A stretch of DNA of 64,000 bases from Micropterix aruncella (lineage: Eukaryota > Arthropoda > Insecta > Lepidoptera > Micropterigidae), in contig OX155980.1 of NCBI GenBank assembly GCA_944548615.1, forward strand, positions 55,611,903 through 55,675,902, read 5' to 3'. Of the stretch, positions 1-11,335 are shown piece after piece (within the stretch, counting starts at the first letter, position 1; each line of letters starts with the position of its first letter). The notes beneath the pieces were generated by a model. It saw nothing but the letters and a program-made list of their open reading frames with translations. It was not told where the DNA came from and did no database searches. Both the position numbers and the translations under genes were made by a program.

Positions 1-3000
1 TGAGAATGTTTGAATATGTGGTTGTGTGTTGTTGTGACCATGTCAACATCGATGTGCCTGCCATTTACACAAATGTACAACTATTCAGTAGCACCTGTGA
101 CTAAAGTATAAAAGCCTGAATGCAAGGACCGTCATTTTAAGGGGGCAGTTAAGGGGTGGTTCTTCATACAAAGCGTTTATGTAAATTACTCTGGAATAAA
201 AAACACAGTGTCATGAAACATAGCATAGCGTTGCTTCACAGTATCTTACAGGGCTGATTGAATATATTTTCGAGAAGATGTTTAATCTCCACGGTATCTT
301 TGAGCATACCATTGCACGCAGACATACATTCTTAGTTATGTTACAGGATCTCAGCCTAAACTTCGACATTCTAGTCCTAACAGAAGCTTGGATTGGAAAA
401 TATTTTGTTCCGATAGAGATCCCAGGGTACACTACGTTTCATACTAGGGTGAATAAACTTCAAAATGACGGAGTAATTATTTATGCCAGTGAAAAATATA
501 CAGATATTTCAGTTAATGAGGAGATGTTACCTGGTGCTAATTGCTTATGTATTGAATTAGACAAATTTATTGGTATAATAGCAATATACAGAAGCCCGTC
601 TATTTACAATATAACAAATTTTCTGAAGAACCTTAATGATTTGTTGGCAAAGAATTCTAAAAAAAATAACCTAATTTTAACTGGGGATCTTAACATACCA
701 ATAAGTGGAAAGGTACATCCACAGGCGCCTGATTATCTTGAGCTTCTTACGCTTCATGGCTTGAAATGTTTAGTGGACTCCCCGACGCGAGAAACTGAAA
801 GCTCCAGCAACTGTATAGACCACATCATGTGTCGAACACCTAGTCCAACAACCACAGTAGTTTACAAAACATCAATTACTGATCACCATGTCCTTTTATT
901 CAAAATGTTTCATAATTGTAGGAATAAAAAGAACAGACCTTTCTTAAAACAAACATTTGATTACGACAAAATATGTAGAGACATCGCAGATGCTGATTGG
1001 ACAGCAGTCTACGAGAAATTTGACGTGAATAATGCAACTGATAATTTTGTTAGTAAGCTTCAAAATATTGTTCAGTCGAATAGCTCAATAAAAACTGTTG
1101 GGCTAAAACATAAAGAGAAAAAATACAAGCCATGGATTACAAAAGGTCTCCTCTTCTGCATACATAGACGAGACAAACTTCATCTAGCAAGTCGACACAA
1201 CCCTGATAATCTAGATTTGAGAGAAAAGTCAAAAGAATATAGAAATATATGCAATACAATAATCCGTCAAACTAAAATCAGGTATTATAAAAATAAATTA
1301 AGTAAAGCAAATGGAGATGTTAAGGAGGTTTGGAAAATTATAAACGAGGTCTCAAATAGAACGAGAGGTAGCAGCTCAGTCGATAAGCTAAATATTGGAA
1401 GCGGAACGGTCACAAGAGATTCTTCTCCTCAAAGGCTTGTTGATCATGTTAATAAATATTTCGCTAATGTCGGCAAAAAAATGGCAAAACAAATACAGAA
1501 CAGAACTTTAAATTCAGGAAGCACCCCTCCAACTGTCAATTTTCCAGTATCCCTTTTCTTGACACCAACAACGCCACAGGAAATTTCCCAAATTATATAT
1601 TCACTGAAAGATAGCTCGTCTGCGGGTATTGACGATCTGAATTCACGCATTTTTAAGTCATCAAAAATGGAGCTAAGTAACCCGATAACTCACATAGTTA
1701 ACTGCAGTTTTAAAACGGGTATATTTCCTAGTGCATTGAAATGCGCTAAAGTCATCCCAATATTTAAAAACGGTGACAGACTTGACATTAATAATTATAG
1801 GCCTATCTCCCTACTTAGTACGTTATCTAAAATTATAGAAAAGGTCGTTAAAAAAAGACTCGTCAAGTATCTGACGAATAACAATATTCTTTCAGAAAAT
1901 CAGTTTGGATTTAGAGAGGGAATGGGCACTACGGATGCAATAGTGAATGTTACTTCCTTAATTAATGGTTACGTTGATAAGGGTAGAAAGTGTATGGCGG
2001 TCTTCTTGGACCTTGCTAAGGCATTCGATACGGTTTCGCACGATAAGTTACTTCAAAGATTGGCGGGGGTGGGACTCGAGCATGTCACTCTTTCCTGGTT
2101 TGCCAGCTATTTAACAGATAGGAAACAAGTAGTAATCATAGACGGCTTAAAAAGTATGCCTGAATACTTGTCATTCGGTGTCCCCCAGGGTAGTGTTCTC
2201 GGACCTATTCTATTTCTCATCTACATAAATAACCTGTGTAACTTAGTAGGCCAGATAACTACATTTGCTGACGATACTGTCATTATTTTTGAGGGTGACA
2301 AGTGGACTGAAGCTTTCAATAAGGCAAATATAGGTATGAAAAAAGTACAAGAATGGTTGGATGATTCCCTACTCAATTTGAATATAGGAAAAACTAAATA
2401 CCTTACTTTCAGCAATAATGCCAAAGGGCAACCGCCTACATGCCACAATTTGAAAATTCATACATGCAATAATGCAAAGCAATGTAGCTGTCCAATAGTG
2501 GAAAGAACACAATACATCAAATATTTAGGGATCACAATCGATAATAGGCTCCGCTGGCAGACCCATATTGATATACTGGCGATTAAAATACGAAAACTGG
2601 CATATATGTTCCGAGAGATGAGAAATATTTTAGATCCGGGATTACTGAAAAGTACATACTACGCATTAGTTCAGTCTATTCTCTGTTATGGAATAATAGG
2701 ATGGGGAGGTTGTGCGGCGACCATCCTCCGCCCATTAGAAGTGGCTCAAAAATGTATCTTAAAGATTATAGCGCGTAAACCGTATCGCTACCCCACCAAT
2801 GAACTTTTTAGTCATTGCAATGTCCTGGACATCAGACAGCTGTACATTAAATTGGCCTTACTGCATGAGCGGTTTAAAAGTCAACCAACTTTTAATGAGG
2901 GAGTGATATTTACGAGAGCAGTGCACTCAGGAGATATGCTGATACCACGTAAAAATACCACATATGGACAGCGCCACTACTCATTCATCGCTCCTAGGAT

Positions 3001-3655
3001 TTATAATCACCTTCCTGAATCAATTAAGGCTATCAACACTATGACAACATTTAAAAAATCTGTCACGTCTTGGTTGATGAAGGAAGGGAAGATTAATATA
3101 GATAGAGCATTGAGTATAAATGTCTAAATGGTATATATGGAATGGTATTTATATATGTGATAGTTATTAAATTGACAGTTTATTTTATGACAGTTTGTAT
3201 GGATGTTTGATTGACAGTTTGTAGTTATTAAATGAAAATGTATATAAACAATGACTTTTATATTATTTATATTTCCAAACCATTTCTTTATTCTATTAAA
3301 TTGTAGGAATTGTAGGCCTTTCAATTATTTTATTTTAATTTATATTGAAATTTTTAGGATTATTTTCATGTTTCTGTGTAAAAAAAAAAAAAAAAATATT
3401 TATTTTTATTTACAAAAATTTTATTTCTTAAAATTACGGCGATTACCTTACTATATTTTTATAAAATTATGTTAATTTAAATGTCTGCCTTAGAACAGGC
3501 TATAGCCTAGTTAGGCGACATTGAAATGGAATATCTGGCAACAGTTTCTGGCATATCAGGTTTCAGTTTTTTGCTACTGGTTATTTTGTCTATTACATTG
3601 TACCTACATGTCCATGAACTGTAAATGTTTTTAAATTACGTAATTAAATAAATAA
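1..3655 (+). mobile_element. Non-LTR retrotransposon (LINE), apparently complete second ORF and 3' tail
   Basis: The element runs from the left edge (its 5' end and any ORF1 may be outside the window) to an A-rich tail near 3640-3655 with AATAAATAAAAAAT-type sequence. The long ORF at 278-3127 supplies endonuclease and reverse transcriptase. The 3' UTR (3128-3640) is AT-rich, carries several TTGACAGTTT repeats near 3170-3220 and a poly-A run near 3380. Clade by feel is the CR1/Daphne/jockey group with an apurinic-type endonuclease; exact clade not determined. It lies upstream of the first visible Abl exon, so it probably sits in an Abl 5' intron, if the missing SH3 exon is to the left. Confidence 0.85.
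278..3127 (+). CDS. LINE ORF2: EEP endonuclease + reverse transcriptase
   Basis: 949 residues without internal stops. Residues ~1-210 form an exonuclease-endonuclease-phosphatase nicking domain: LTEAW holds the metal-binding Glu, then YRSP, TGDLN, and DHH near 205. Residues ~440-720 form the reverse transcriptase: NNYRPISLLS, LDLAKAFDTVSHDKLL, GVPQGSVLGP, catalytic FADD near 670, then NIGKTKYLTF and YLGITIDNRLRW. A C-terminal region typical of jockey/CR1-like elements follows to the stop. The frame stays open upstream to about 224, so ATG 278 is the first ATG, but the amino end of the nuclease looks short and lacks the usual Asn motif. The product would nick target DNA and prime reverse transcription on it. 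All catalytic motifs that I can see are intact. Confidence 0.9.
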   Translation: MFNLHGIFEHTIARRHTFLVMLQDLSLNFDILVLTEAWIGKYFVPIEIPGYTTFHTRVNKLQNDGVIIYASEKYTDISVNEEMLPGANCLCIELDKFIGIIAIYRSPSIYNITNFLKNLNDLLAKNSKKNNLILTGDLNIPISGKVHPQAPDYLELLTLHGLKCLVDSPTRETESSSNCIDHIMCRTPSPTTTVVYKTSITDHHVLLFKMFHNCRNKKNRPFLKQTFDYDKICRDIADADWTAVYEKFDVNNATDNFVSKLQNIVQSNSSIKTVGLKHKEKKYKPWITKGLLFCIHRRDKLHLASRHNPDNLDLREKSKEYRNICNTIIRQTKIRYYKNKLSKANGDVKEVWKIINEVSNRTRGSSSVDKLNIGSGTVTRDSSPQRLVDHVNKYFANVGKKMAKQIQNRTLNSGSTPPTVNFPVSLFLTPTTPQEISQIIYSLKDSSSAGIDDLNSRIFKSSKMELSNPITHIVNCSFKTGIFPSALKCAKVIPIFKNGDRLDINNYRPISLLSTLSKIIEKVVKKRLVKYLTNNNILSENQFGFREGMGTTDAIVNVTSLINGYVDKGRKCMAVFLDLAKAFDTVSHDKLLQRLAGVGLEHVTLSWFASYLTDRKQVVIIDGLKSMPEYLSFGVPQGSVLGPILFLIYINNLCNLVGQITTFADDTVIIFEGDKWTEAFNKANIGMKKVQEWLDDSLLNLNIGKTKYLTFSNNAKGQPPTCHNLKIHTCNNAKQCSCPIVERTQYIKYLGITIDNRLRWQTHIDILAIKIRKLAYMFREMRNILDPGLLKSTYYALVQSILCYGIIGWGGCAATILRPLEVAQKCILKIIARKPYRYPTNELFSHCNVLDIRQLYIKLALLHERFKSQPTFNEGVIFTRAVHSGDMLIPRKNTTYGQRHYSFIAPRIYNHLPESIKAINTMTTFKKSVTSWLMKEGKINIDRALSINV

Positions 3656-4457
3656 AAAATAGAATTATCGCAGTACTATATATATTTTTAAATACCCGCT
3701 TTTAAAGACACTCTTAAGTTTAGTAAAAAAATATGATTTTTATATTTAAAGAGAAATCAATATTTTCCTTTGTATCTTAAAAGTGTTTTAACTTGTGTTT
3801 TATTTTATTTTCAAAATCAATGCAATTGGGATCTTATTTGATGCAATGATCTAATGAAAGTCTCAAGCTACTGATTTTTTTTTATAACGACAGGAATTTG
3901 GATTGGTGTTCCTTCTTTAGCGGACTCGAAAGATGTTTTTTTTTCAGTCGCATAAGGGTTAAAGTATACCATCTAGTTTGCCTGCCAACGAATTATTTTA
4001 GACATTTGAAAATGTTCAATTTGAGTAGCTCATACAAAGTCTGGTGGCTGACCTATTTCCTATTTTATAATTATCATTTAGACAAGCTTGTTGTTTATTT
4101 TCAGCTAATAAATAAACCACAGTAAGATATGTATGTGATATTTGTTTTTCCGAATGAGATTAATGTAATTTGAAAATTCAGAATATTATACTTCTTGATA
4201 CAGTTATACACAGGGCGGTAGTTATGACAGACATTATGGTTATGTAAACATCTAATAAAAGGTGTGATGATAGTGGTGTATTTTATTGAATAGAAACTGA
4301 TTATTGATGCGATATTAGGCAGATCTAAGATAAGACACATCACTGTTTTACGTTGTCTAAGTTATCCCTTTGCCAAGCGATTATAAAATGATAGAGGTAT
4401 CAACTGCAAATAAAATTACGTTTGGAGATGTAAGGTGAAATGTTTGGAGAAAATTAC
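3656..4457. other. AT-rich spacer, no recognised feature
   Basis: About 800 bases between the LINE tail and the R2-like fragment. Short open frames occur but have no recognisable motif and AT-driven composition. I see nothing I can name. Confidence 0.5.
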
Positions 4458-5120
4458 GTTTGCCCCTGCCTTCTGCAATATTTAGGATCCATCTTCCGAC
4501 ATATATCGAATAGCGGTGTAGTCCCACAGAATTTCGGACGAGCGACAGTCATCTTAATTCTGAAGGTCCCAGTTTGCACCGGACCAAAGGACGCTCGGCC
4601 CATCGCTCTGACAGATACTGCGGCCAAAATCTTTTTTGGCATAGTCCACACAATGATGAGCGAATTCATGCACCGGAATGAGTACCTTGGAGTGTCAGTA
4701 CAAAAAGGCTTCAGGCTTCATGGCACGTCTCAGGTTGCTTCGAGCACAATTCTCACCTGGCTGCTGCCATCAAGGATGCGAGACATCATGAATGCCAAAT
4801 CAATGTATGCTGGCTCGACCTAGAGAATGCCTTTGGGTCAGTCTGACACAGTCTCTTCCACTTTGAACTCCGCTGGTATAACTTCCCACCTACCCACCTG
4901 TGCCACATTGTAGGCTCCTACTACAACTGTCTGACGTTCCATGTCAAAACGCAAAAATGAACTACCCGCTTAACACCATATTCAATTGGACTATTACAAG
5001 GCTGTTGCCTCTCTCCGACAATATTTAATATCGTTTTCAATACATTGCTGGAAAGCCTGACCAAGTTTGACAACAAGTGAGGTTACCGTTTCAAAACAGA
5101 CGGCCAGTACAATTCCATAT
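4458..5120 (+). pseudogene. R2-like LINE reverse transcriptase fragment
   Basis: The first ~370 bases read LQYLGSIF, GVVPQNFGRATVIL, GPKDARPIALTDT and FMHRNEYLGVSVQKGF, nearly the same protein as the minus-strand element at 9778-12850 (there in antisense). Homology continues in other frames to about 5120 (through the segment matching GLFQGCCLSPTIFNIV), with an in-frame stop, frameshifts and small deletions. Both ends are abrupt. It is a truncated, dead second copy of the same LINE family, in opposite orientation to the one in the Abl intron. Confidence 0.85.
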
Positions 5121-6219
5121 GAAGCTTATATTACCATATAAGCCAGTACACCCAACTTTGCAACCGCCATTGTCCAGGGTAGACTGAAGTGCTGTCGTCA
5201 TCCGTTCTTGTTCTGCAGGACTGCTGGCAGGCAGCAGACTGCTGCTGTTACTACGCAGATTATAACAAATGGTAAAATTTCGCCGTGCGCCTTCCTTGCT
5301 CTACGCCATTCAATTCATATAGTAAAAAGAGAATTTAAGACATTTTGATCTCATATAAAAAGCTTTTTCGTCGTTATGACTACAATGGATTATGAAGATT
5401 TTACAATGCGTGTTGTGGTAAAACCCATTTTTTAAAAATAAAAATCTCTCAATATACCTTGTGAACTTATTGCCTGTGCTACCAATTATTTGTTAGATTT
5501 ATGACTAATGAATAAAAGATTACATCGAAGACAAAACTTAATTTATTAAAGAAATTTTTTTTTTTACAATGATGATGAGATGATGAATGCGTGAGAATTG
5601 CCAACAATCCGATTTCGGCCAAGCCAGTATTAGAGTGACTTATATTGACTATAAATAACCCAACATAACCAAAACAAAAATATGCATCCTTTCGTCGGGT
5701 TTTTGATTTCATCCTTTTATAAACGATAACACTTCACCATCGTAATTTAAACTCCCAAAAGCCAAACGGAGTTCAGCAACTTACTGCTTTCAACTGCAAC
5801 TGCTCAAAGCTCTAGCATGATACCAACTGAGCGTTTGTTTCTGGAATAGCTCACAAGCGGACTTTAGCAACCTAGCATCTGAGATATTTTGCGAAAACCT
5901 ATTCTCCTCCAGTCGTTTTCAGAACTCGACTACACAAGATTTGTCATCGTCAGAAAAACCTATATTTAATGGTTTGAGAATTCCTTCGTAAGAAACATCA
6001 TAGCTGTTGTCCAAAGGAACAGGTTCCAAATCGACTCGATGTACAGACGGAGCTCACCTCACATCGCCATTCCTTTACAAAGGAACCGCATCAGGACCAA
6101 GCAAATGCGTAGATGGAACTGACTTCTCACCCACTTGCAATGAAGTAGAAGGTATCGGAAAAACTGCCGCCGAACGAGTTTGCCGAACGACCTATGTCCA
6201 AATATTTCTCTAATAAATC
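5121..6219. other. Repeat-like spacer with a segment shared with 27343-27397
   Basis: Bases about 5156-5205 (ending in a GGGTAGACTGAA core) resemble the loop of the foldback element at 27286-27496, so part of this stretch is another copy of that repeat family. The remainder has no gene I can support; a short open frame near 6007-6213 has no known motif. Confidence 0.4.
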
Positions 6220-6560
6220 AACAATTTCCAAAACCTCATCCTTTAAAATATCTAGTAATGTCTTGGAGTCTGAATTAGTAGGGTTTATTCGTGAAACTCT
6301 ATAAAAGATATGTGCAGTTTTTGTGCTAATTAGTTTATATAAAGGTTTATGTTTTGTAGCTACAAAGTCTTCAACAATTTCTTAAAGACAGGAAAATCTG
6401 ATCGAACATTCCTGAAATTCAGAGTCCAGATCTAAATCAGTTGATGCAATCTAATCCACGGGGAATTCTCTCAAAAGTGAATTAAATAGTCTCCTCATCG
6501 CTTCAACGTTGGTTGGAATGACTTCACTAAATGTGACGCAGCATAATACAAGATAGCTGG
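6220..6560 (-). pseudogene. Possible degraded coding sequence of unknown origin
   Basis: Read on the minus strand, about 110 codons give a protein-like composition (for example SEVIPTNVEAMRRLFNSLL and FVATKHKPLYKLIS) with two in-frame stops. I do not recognise the family. It could be a decayed transposon gene or host retrocopy, or chance; the evidence is only the look of the translation. Confidence 0.25.
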
Positions 6561-7478
6561 TGAAGCCATAATGAAATTAAAATTAAATACTCGTTAAAGT
6601 TAAATACTCGAAGTTAAAATTAATATAAATAACGCATTTTAAAAAATTTACTAAAATCAAAATATAAAAATTTATTTTAAAAAATAACGCGCGACTCGGG
6701 GCACTTTGTACGACCCCCTTGTTTTTCCATATCAATCAACATCAGATGTGTTAAGACGTCGCAAACGAAATTCTGGACAATACAAGCTTGAATTAGAAAA
6801 CGCCAATAATTAAGAAGCAAATTAAAAATAACGCCGCCGAGATCAATGGTTATAATATTATAAACGATATTATACACGCGGTTACATTTTATTTATGGTT
6901 TTATGTTTTATTTAAGACTCCAAGTAATAAGGATTTTTTTTATTTTAAGTATTTGTATTATTGCAACACTAATGTTATTGACATCTGACTGACAGCTGTC
7001 AAATAAGATGCGATTAATTTAGGAAGTTTGTGAATAGAAATTACACCTTTTGGACTTGTAAATACAATAGAAAATCCCTGAAAACTAACAATCTATCACC
7101 CATGTGACAAACGCACAGAAAAAAAGGTTTTCTTTTACATGGTGAAAAGTAATAGATTAAATACTAAAAAACAATACTATATTTAAATATACAAACTAAT
7201 AAACACTAAATTTGTATAAACAATTTGCTGTTCCCTATAATAGCGTAGTAATAAATCCAATAAGGCTCGCGAAAGCGCTACCCTAAAAACAAGGGCTACC
7301 ACAATATTCTTTCTTAATGTGCTAATTTTATTATTAAATTTTTCTTATGGTTTTTTCTTTGTAATTCTAAAGTGTCAGTAAATTTAAAGGTATTTAGACC
7401 TGTGATATTAGCCTGACACATCCCATTAACCTCTGTTTTTACTGCAATTCTGTATTTATATATATATTTTTTTACTAG
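6561..7478. other. AT-rich intron sequence before the first visible Abl exon
   Basis: No gene seen. It ends with a pyrimidine-rich tract and TTTACTAG acceptor (AG at 7477-7478). I looked for the missing first half of the Abl SH3 domain (ALYDF-type sequence) here and further left and did not find it. Confidence 0.6.
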
Positions 7479-7678
7479 GGGAGCAAGTTCGCATCATGAG
7501 CTACAATAAAAGCGGTGAATGGTGCGAGGCGCATTTCTCATCTGGTCAAATGGGATGGGTGCCATCCAACTACGTCACTCCAGTCAATTCATTGGAAAAG
7601 CATTCTTGGTACCACGGGCCCATCTCTAGGAACACTGCTGAGTATTTGCTCAGCTCTGGCATCAACGGAAGTTTTTTG
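7479..7678 (+). CDS. Abl: Abl tyrosine kinase, exon: C-terminal half of SH3, start of SH2
   Basis: 200-bp internal exon between an ACTAG acceptor and a GTAAGT donor. It enters in phase needing two bases and leaves in phase 0. The translation starts [19 protein letters not shown], the second half of the Abl SH3 domain ([17 protein letters not shown]), then the SH3-SH2 connector [12 protein letters not shown] and the first SH2 strand [21 protein letters not shown]3 holds the kinase in its inactive form and binds proline-rich partners. The first half of SH3 is on an exon not seen in this window. Confidence 0.97.
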
Positions 7679-8575
7679 GTAAGTTGAGTCCATAACTACA
7701 GGGTGTGATGATTTTCAGATAACTGGCAGTTATTTAAATTTAATTTATTTTATTAGACTACATACTTATATTACACCATTTGAAATGCTCTAGCAATAAA
7801 TTTATAAAATGTTATTCAGGTGCTGAAAATAATATCCAAATGCCGTCTTCTTGACAAATAATTTTGCAGAATGGCTATTAGGGTGTCCAAAGACATGTCA
7901 AGTAGAACAGATGGAATCACATTTTTTTTGGGTGATGGCATTTGAAATAGCGCTTGGTTTTTACTGTAAATCCTTTAGATTTTTTTTATGTAAATGTAAA
8001 TCCTGGTTTTTAATAAAATTCAAGTTGCCTTATCGAAACAATGAATGAATGCACAATCTTCGCTGCATAAGTACCACCGAGCAACCCGTCGGAATAAACA
8101 TATTAAAACCAAATATTCTAACTTGAATGGTCCACGGCTCCATAGCTACTGAAATGGCATCTGACAGCGAGTAACTTTTAGTCCCCTTTTTTTAGTTATA
8201 CCCCATTCATCTATTGTGTTCATCCGTAAGAAGGACACTTCCATAAGAAAGATAATATTTAAAATATAGAAATATTATTAGAAAAATGGTTTTCGTTTTA
8301 TCACAGTTCATATTTTTAAAATGGTTAACTGTAATTTAAAATCTTACCCTATAGTATATTAGTAGCTTTTTTTTCCCATACCATATTTTTTATTGACATA
8401 AAATAAAATGATTGTCAGTGAAATATATGTGAAAAACAAATATTGATATAAAAAAATAAAATACTTTATTTTTGTAAATTTGTTAACTTTTCAAAAACTA
8501 TGATAGCCAAAGAGTATTTTTTCCCCTTTTTTTAAGCAGTCAATGTTTTTTACAGCATAATCAGTTGTGTTGACA
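7679..8575. other. Abl intron, left part, no recognised element
   Basis: AT-rich with T-runs. A GC-richer stretch at about 8060-8190 may be repeat-derived, but I cannot name it. Open frames here are short and motif-free. Confidence 0.4.
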
Positions 8576-9300
8576 AAGTGAAGGCATGTAAGATGACTTC
8601 TCCCTCGAAGAGTCTTTGTTTGACTGCATCCAAAGGGTCGCATCTCTCACTCAATTCTACCACATCAAAGTCTTTAAATGCCTTATGTTTTCACCTAAAT
8701 TCGCTAGGTTGTTCGGTAGGCATAGGTTGGTAGGCATAGGTTGGTATGTTCCTCCTTCACTGTACTTTTGAAGTTCTTCCTTAACCTTGGTCATTTTGAG
8801 GTGTTTGTGGATCTGATTGTTCTGGGTGAACCATAGGGTGTTTGCTTTAGACCTCAGAACTTTGTTCTAGTATTGTTGATGGACCACTATGCTGGCTGTG
8901 CCCCAGAATTTGATATCTGAGTCCATACTGGTTTAAGGATCGCCTTATAAACCAACAGATTGTATTTTAAATGTGATCGATCAAGCTGTGCTCTTTTCAA
9001 TCCACTCTCATATATAGAAGTACAATTATACGATATCAATAAAATGTAATTTTTTAGCTAGAACGTAACAATCATTTGTCATGTATACATATGTTTTTCG
9101 TTTGACACATCATTTTCCTTTCATTTAGACCTCAGAACTTTGTTCTAGTATTGTTGATGGACCACTATGCTGGCTGTGCCCCAGAATTTGATATCTGAGT
9201 CCATACTGGTTTAAGGATCGCCTTATAAACCAACAGATTGTATTTTAAATGTGATCGATCAAGCTGTGCTCTTTTCAATCCACTCTCATATATAGAAGTA
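8576..9300 (-). pseudogene. Jockey-like LINE C-terminal fragment, 3' part duplicated
   Basis: Minus-strand reading gives LVYKAILKPVWT (typical of the end of the jockey-group reverse transcriptase) and then, further downstream on the minus strand, NQIHKHLKMTKVKEELQKYS, matching the usual C-terminal tail. Stops and frame changes abound. Its reverse-transcriptase end was copied by the 278-bp tandem duplication described separately, so the WT/LVYKA segment occurs twice (about 8887-8962 and 9165-9240). Confidence 0.75.
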
Positions 9301-9401
9301 CAATAATATGATATCAATAAAATGTAATTTTTTAGCCAGAACGTAACAATCATTTGTCATGTATACATATGTTTTACGTTTGACACATCATTTTCCTTTC
9401 A
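8846..9401. repeat. 278-bp tandem duplication ending at an Abl splice acceptor
   Basis: 8846-9123 and 9124-9401 are nearly identical (offset exactly 278). The second copy ends in the pyrimidine tract and the A of the AG acceptor for the next Abl exon. In the first copy the tract is followed by TTTAG instead. The repeat unit contains LINE-derived sequence plus the host 3' splice region. Confidence 0.95.
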
Positions 9402-9402
9402 G

Positions 9403-9753
9403 GTGAGAGAGTCTGAGTCTAGTCCTGGCCAACGCAGCATTTCTTTGAGGTATGAAGGGCGTGTTTATCACTACCGCATCAATGAAGACTCGGAGGGAAA
9501 GGTTTTTGTGACGGCCGAGAGTAAATTCGGTACCCTCGCTGAACTCGTTCATCACCATTCCACTATGGGCGACGGCCTAATCACCCAATTGCTTTATCCA
9601 GCTCCAAAGCATAACAAGCCCACCGTATTCCCGCTCAGCCCTGAACCTGACGAATGGGAGATAGACCGAACCGACATTGTTATGAAACATAAATTAGGCG
9701 GCGGGCAATATGGAGATGTTTACGAGGCCGTGTGGAAAAGATACAGTATGACG
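9403..9753 (+). CDS. Abl: Abl tyrosine kinase, exon: SH2 and start of kinase domain
   Basis: 351 bp, phase 0 at both ends, TTTCAG acceptor, donor GTGAGT. SH2 continues from [19 protein letters not shown]: the FLVRES arginine that binds phosphotyrosine is encoded here (its FLV is split over the intron). Then [33 protein letters not shown] and [10 protein letters not shown]. The SH2-kinase linker [10 protein letters not shown] and the glycine-rich ATP loop [14 protein letters not shown] follow. All key SH2 and P-loop residues are present. Confidence 0.97.
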
Positions 9754-9962
9754 GTGAGTGTCTTTTACAATTAAATCTATAATAATAAATAAATAATAAA
9801 TAAATAATAAATACAAACGGAGCTGCCATGGAATTCACCGACCGGAGTCGGGCCCATCATAATACTATTTTTTTTTACACTTCTGGGGGGTGAGCAGTGG
9901 ATTCCGGACTTACGAACCGGCTGTGGTAGGTTTAGGACAGCTGTCTTGCCACATGTGAGCGT

Positions 9963-11300
9963 TCACCTTGCCACCCATTCACTCCCCCTTCGAAGCCATA
10001 GAATTTGAGATGCGCCAATCGCAGTTTTAGATAATTTTTCTAAGAAAGAGTTGATTATTTTTCTGGAAAGGCCAAGATCTTTAAAGAGGTGAAATAGAGA
10101 TTTAGCTGGCAGGCCACGAGCGCCAACTTCCACCGCGTGAAGGTGAACAGTGAAGCCGTTCCGGGTTACGGCATTTGCAAGATCATGGTATTTATTTAAT
10201 TTGTACTCGTGGTCTTTTGGGATATTTGATTCCCATGGAACAGTTAATTCTACAATAAGAGCCACCTTCCGAGATAGAGAGTAAAGAGTTATATCTGGAC
10301 GGAGGGCTGTGCATCCGAGACTTTCAGGGAATTTATACTGCTTAGAGACCGAATCAACCTCCAGAATCCAATCTGTAGCTTTCTCGATTATTGAGAAAGG
10401 TTTTGTAGTTAAATGTTTTTTGCCTTTAGAGCCATCCCGCACAAACTGTATTGGGGGTTTGGAGGATACTGTCAAACCCTTGTTGGCACGAGCCACTGAG
10501 AGACTAATTACCTCGCGAATAACAGCGAGAACTTTGTCATGGCGGTAAGTGTACCGTCCTTGATCTAAGGCCACCTTGCAGCCAGCTAGAATGTGTCTAG
10601 CTGTGCAAGGGGTATTGCTACAGAGGGGACAAGAACTATCCTCGGCAAAGCTCCAACGAGCGAGGTTACTGGGGTCTGGAAGTGTATGCTGAAAGGCATT
10701 CAAATAAAATTTCAGCATCTCTGGCGTCCAGTCATAGAGCATTACCTTCCAGTGCATTGGAGGCGGAATGCAAAAGTCCCCAATTGTTGTCCAATCATTC
10801 TGGCATTGAAGGCCAATAGCATGAGCCATACTCTTGCTGTCGTAATCTCCCCGCAAAAGAGACTTCTTCAAGTCCACGTCGCTCGTGGTTTTACTGCCAT
10901 ACCCCAGACCAGTGCCATTCTGGCTGATTCCAGTAAGGAACTTTTTGTGGAAGTCTACGCGGGCTTGTAGATCATTTGAATCACTACGGCCACTTATTAC
11001 GTGCTTCGATATTGCCGGATCTTTGGAATTGCACAGAATCGAATTTTTGGTTATTCTGGAGTTGGCGTAGAGCAGAGAGGGCAGTTTAAGCGCTAGCCCA
11101 AAATTTTGTTTGGACCTGAAGAGAGTCGAGGGGTCAGCTGGTTTGGCTAAGGACAGCCAGGATTTTAAACTAGCTGTCACCAGCGCATCTAGACGTGACA
11201 GTTGGGTTTTGGTAAAATCGTAAATAAGAAAGGGCCATGACAAATGTGACGTTAGATAATTGTCATAGATCCAGGCCTTACGAGGGCCAGAAATTAGCAA
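9963..11300 (-). pseudogene. R2-like LINE C-terminal ORF: zinc finger and RLE nuclease
   Basis: 445 open residues. From the amino end: thumb-like region (ALLISGPRKAWIYDNYL), a helical region, then the Cys-His finger CPLCSNTPCTARHILAGC near residue 226, then the restriction-like endonuclease with RPD at about 338 and ELTVPWES around 357 (the D...ELT signature). This nuclease would cut target DNA to prime reverse transcription. It belongs in one reading frame with the upstream reverse transcriptase; a one-base shift near 11340-11370 separates them. Counted as broken for that reason. Confidence 0.88.
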
Positions 11301-11335
11301 GGCATCTATTTTCGCCAGGCAACTTGTGAAATGCT

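Noticed and set aside
1..7478. First half of the Abl SH3 domain and the start codon
   Set aside because: Looked for the ALYDF-type sequence and found none; most likely left of the window.
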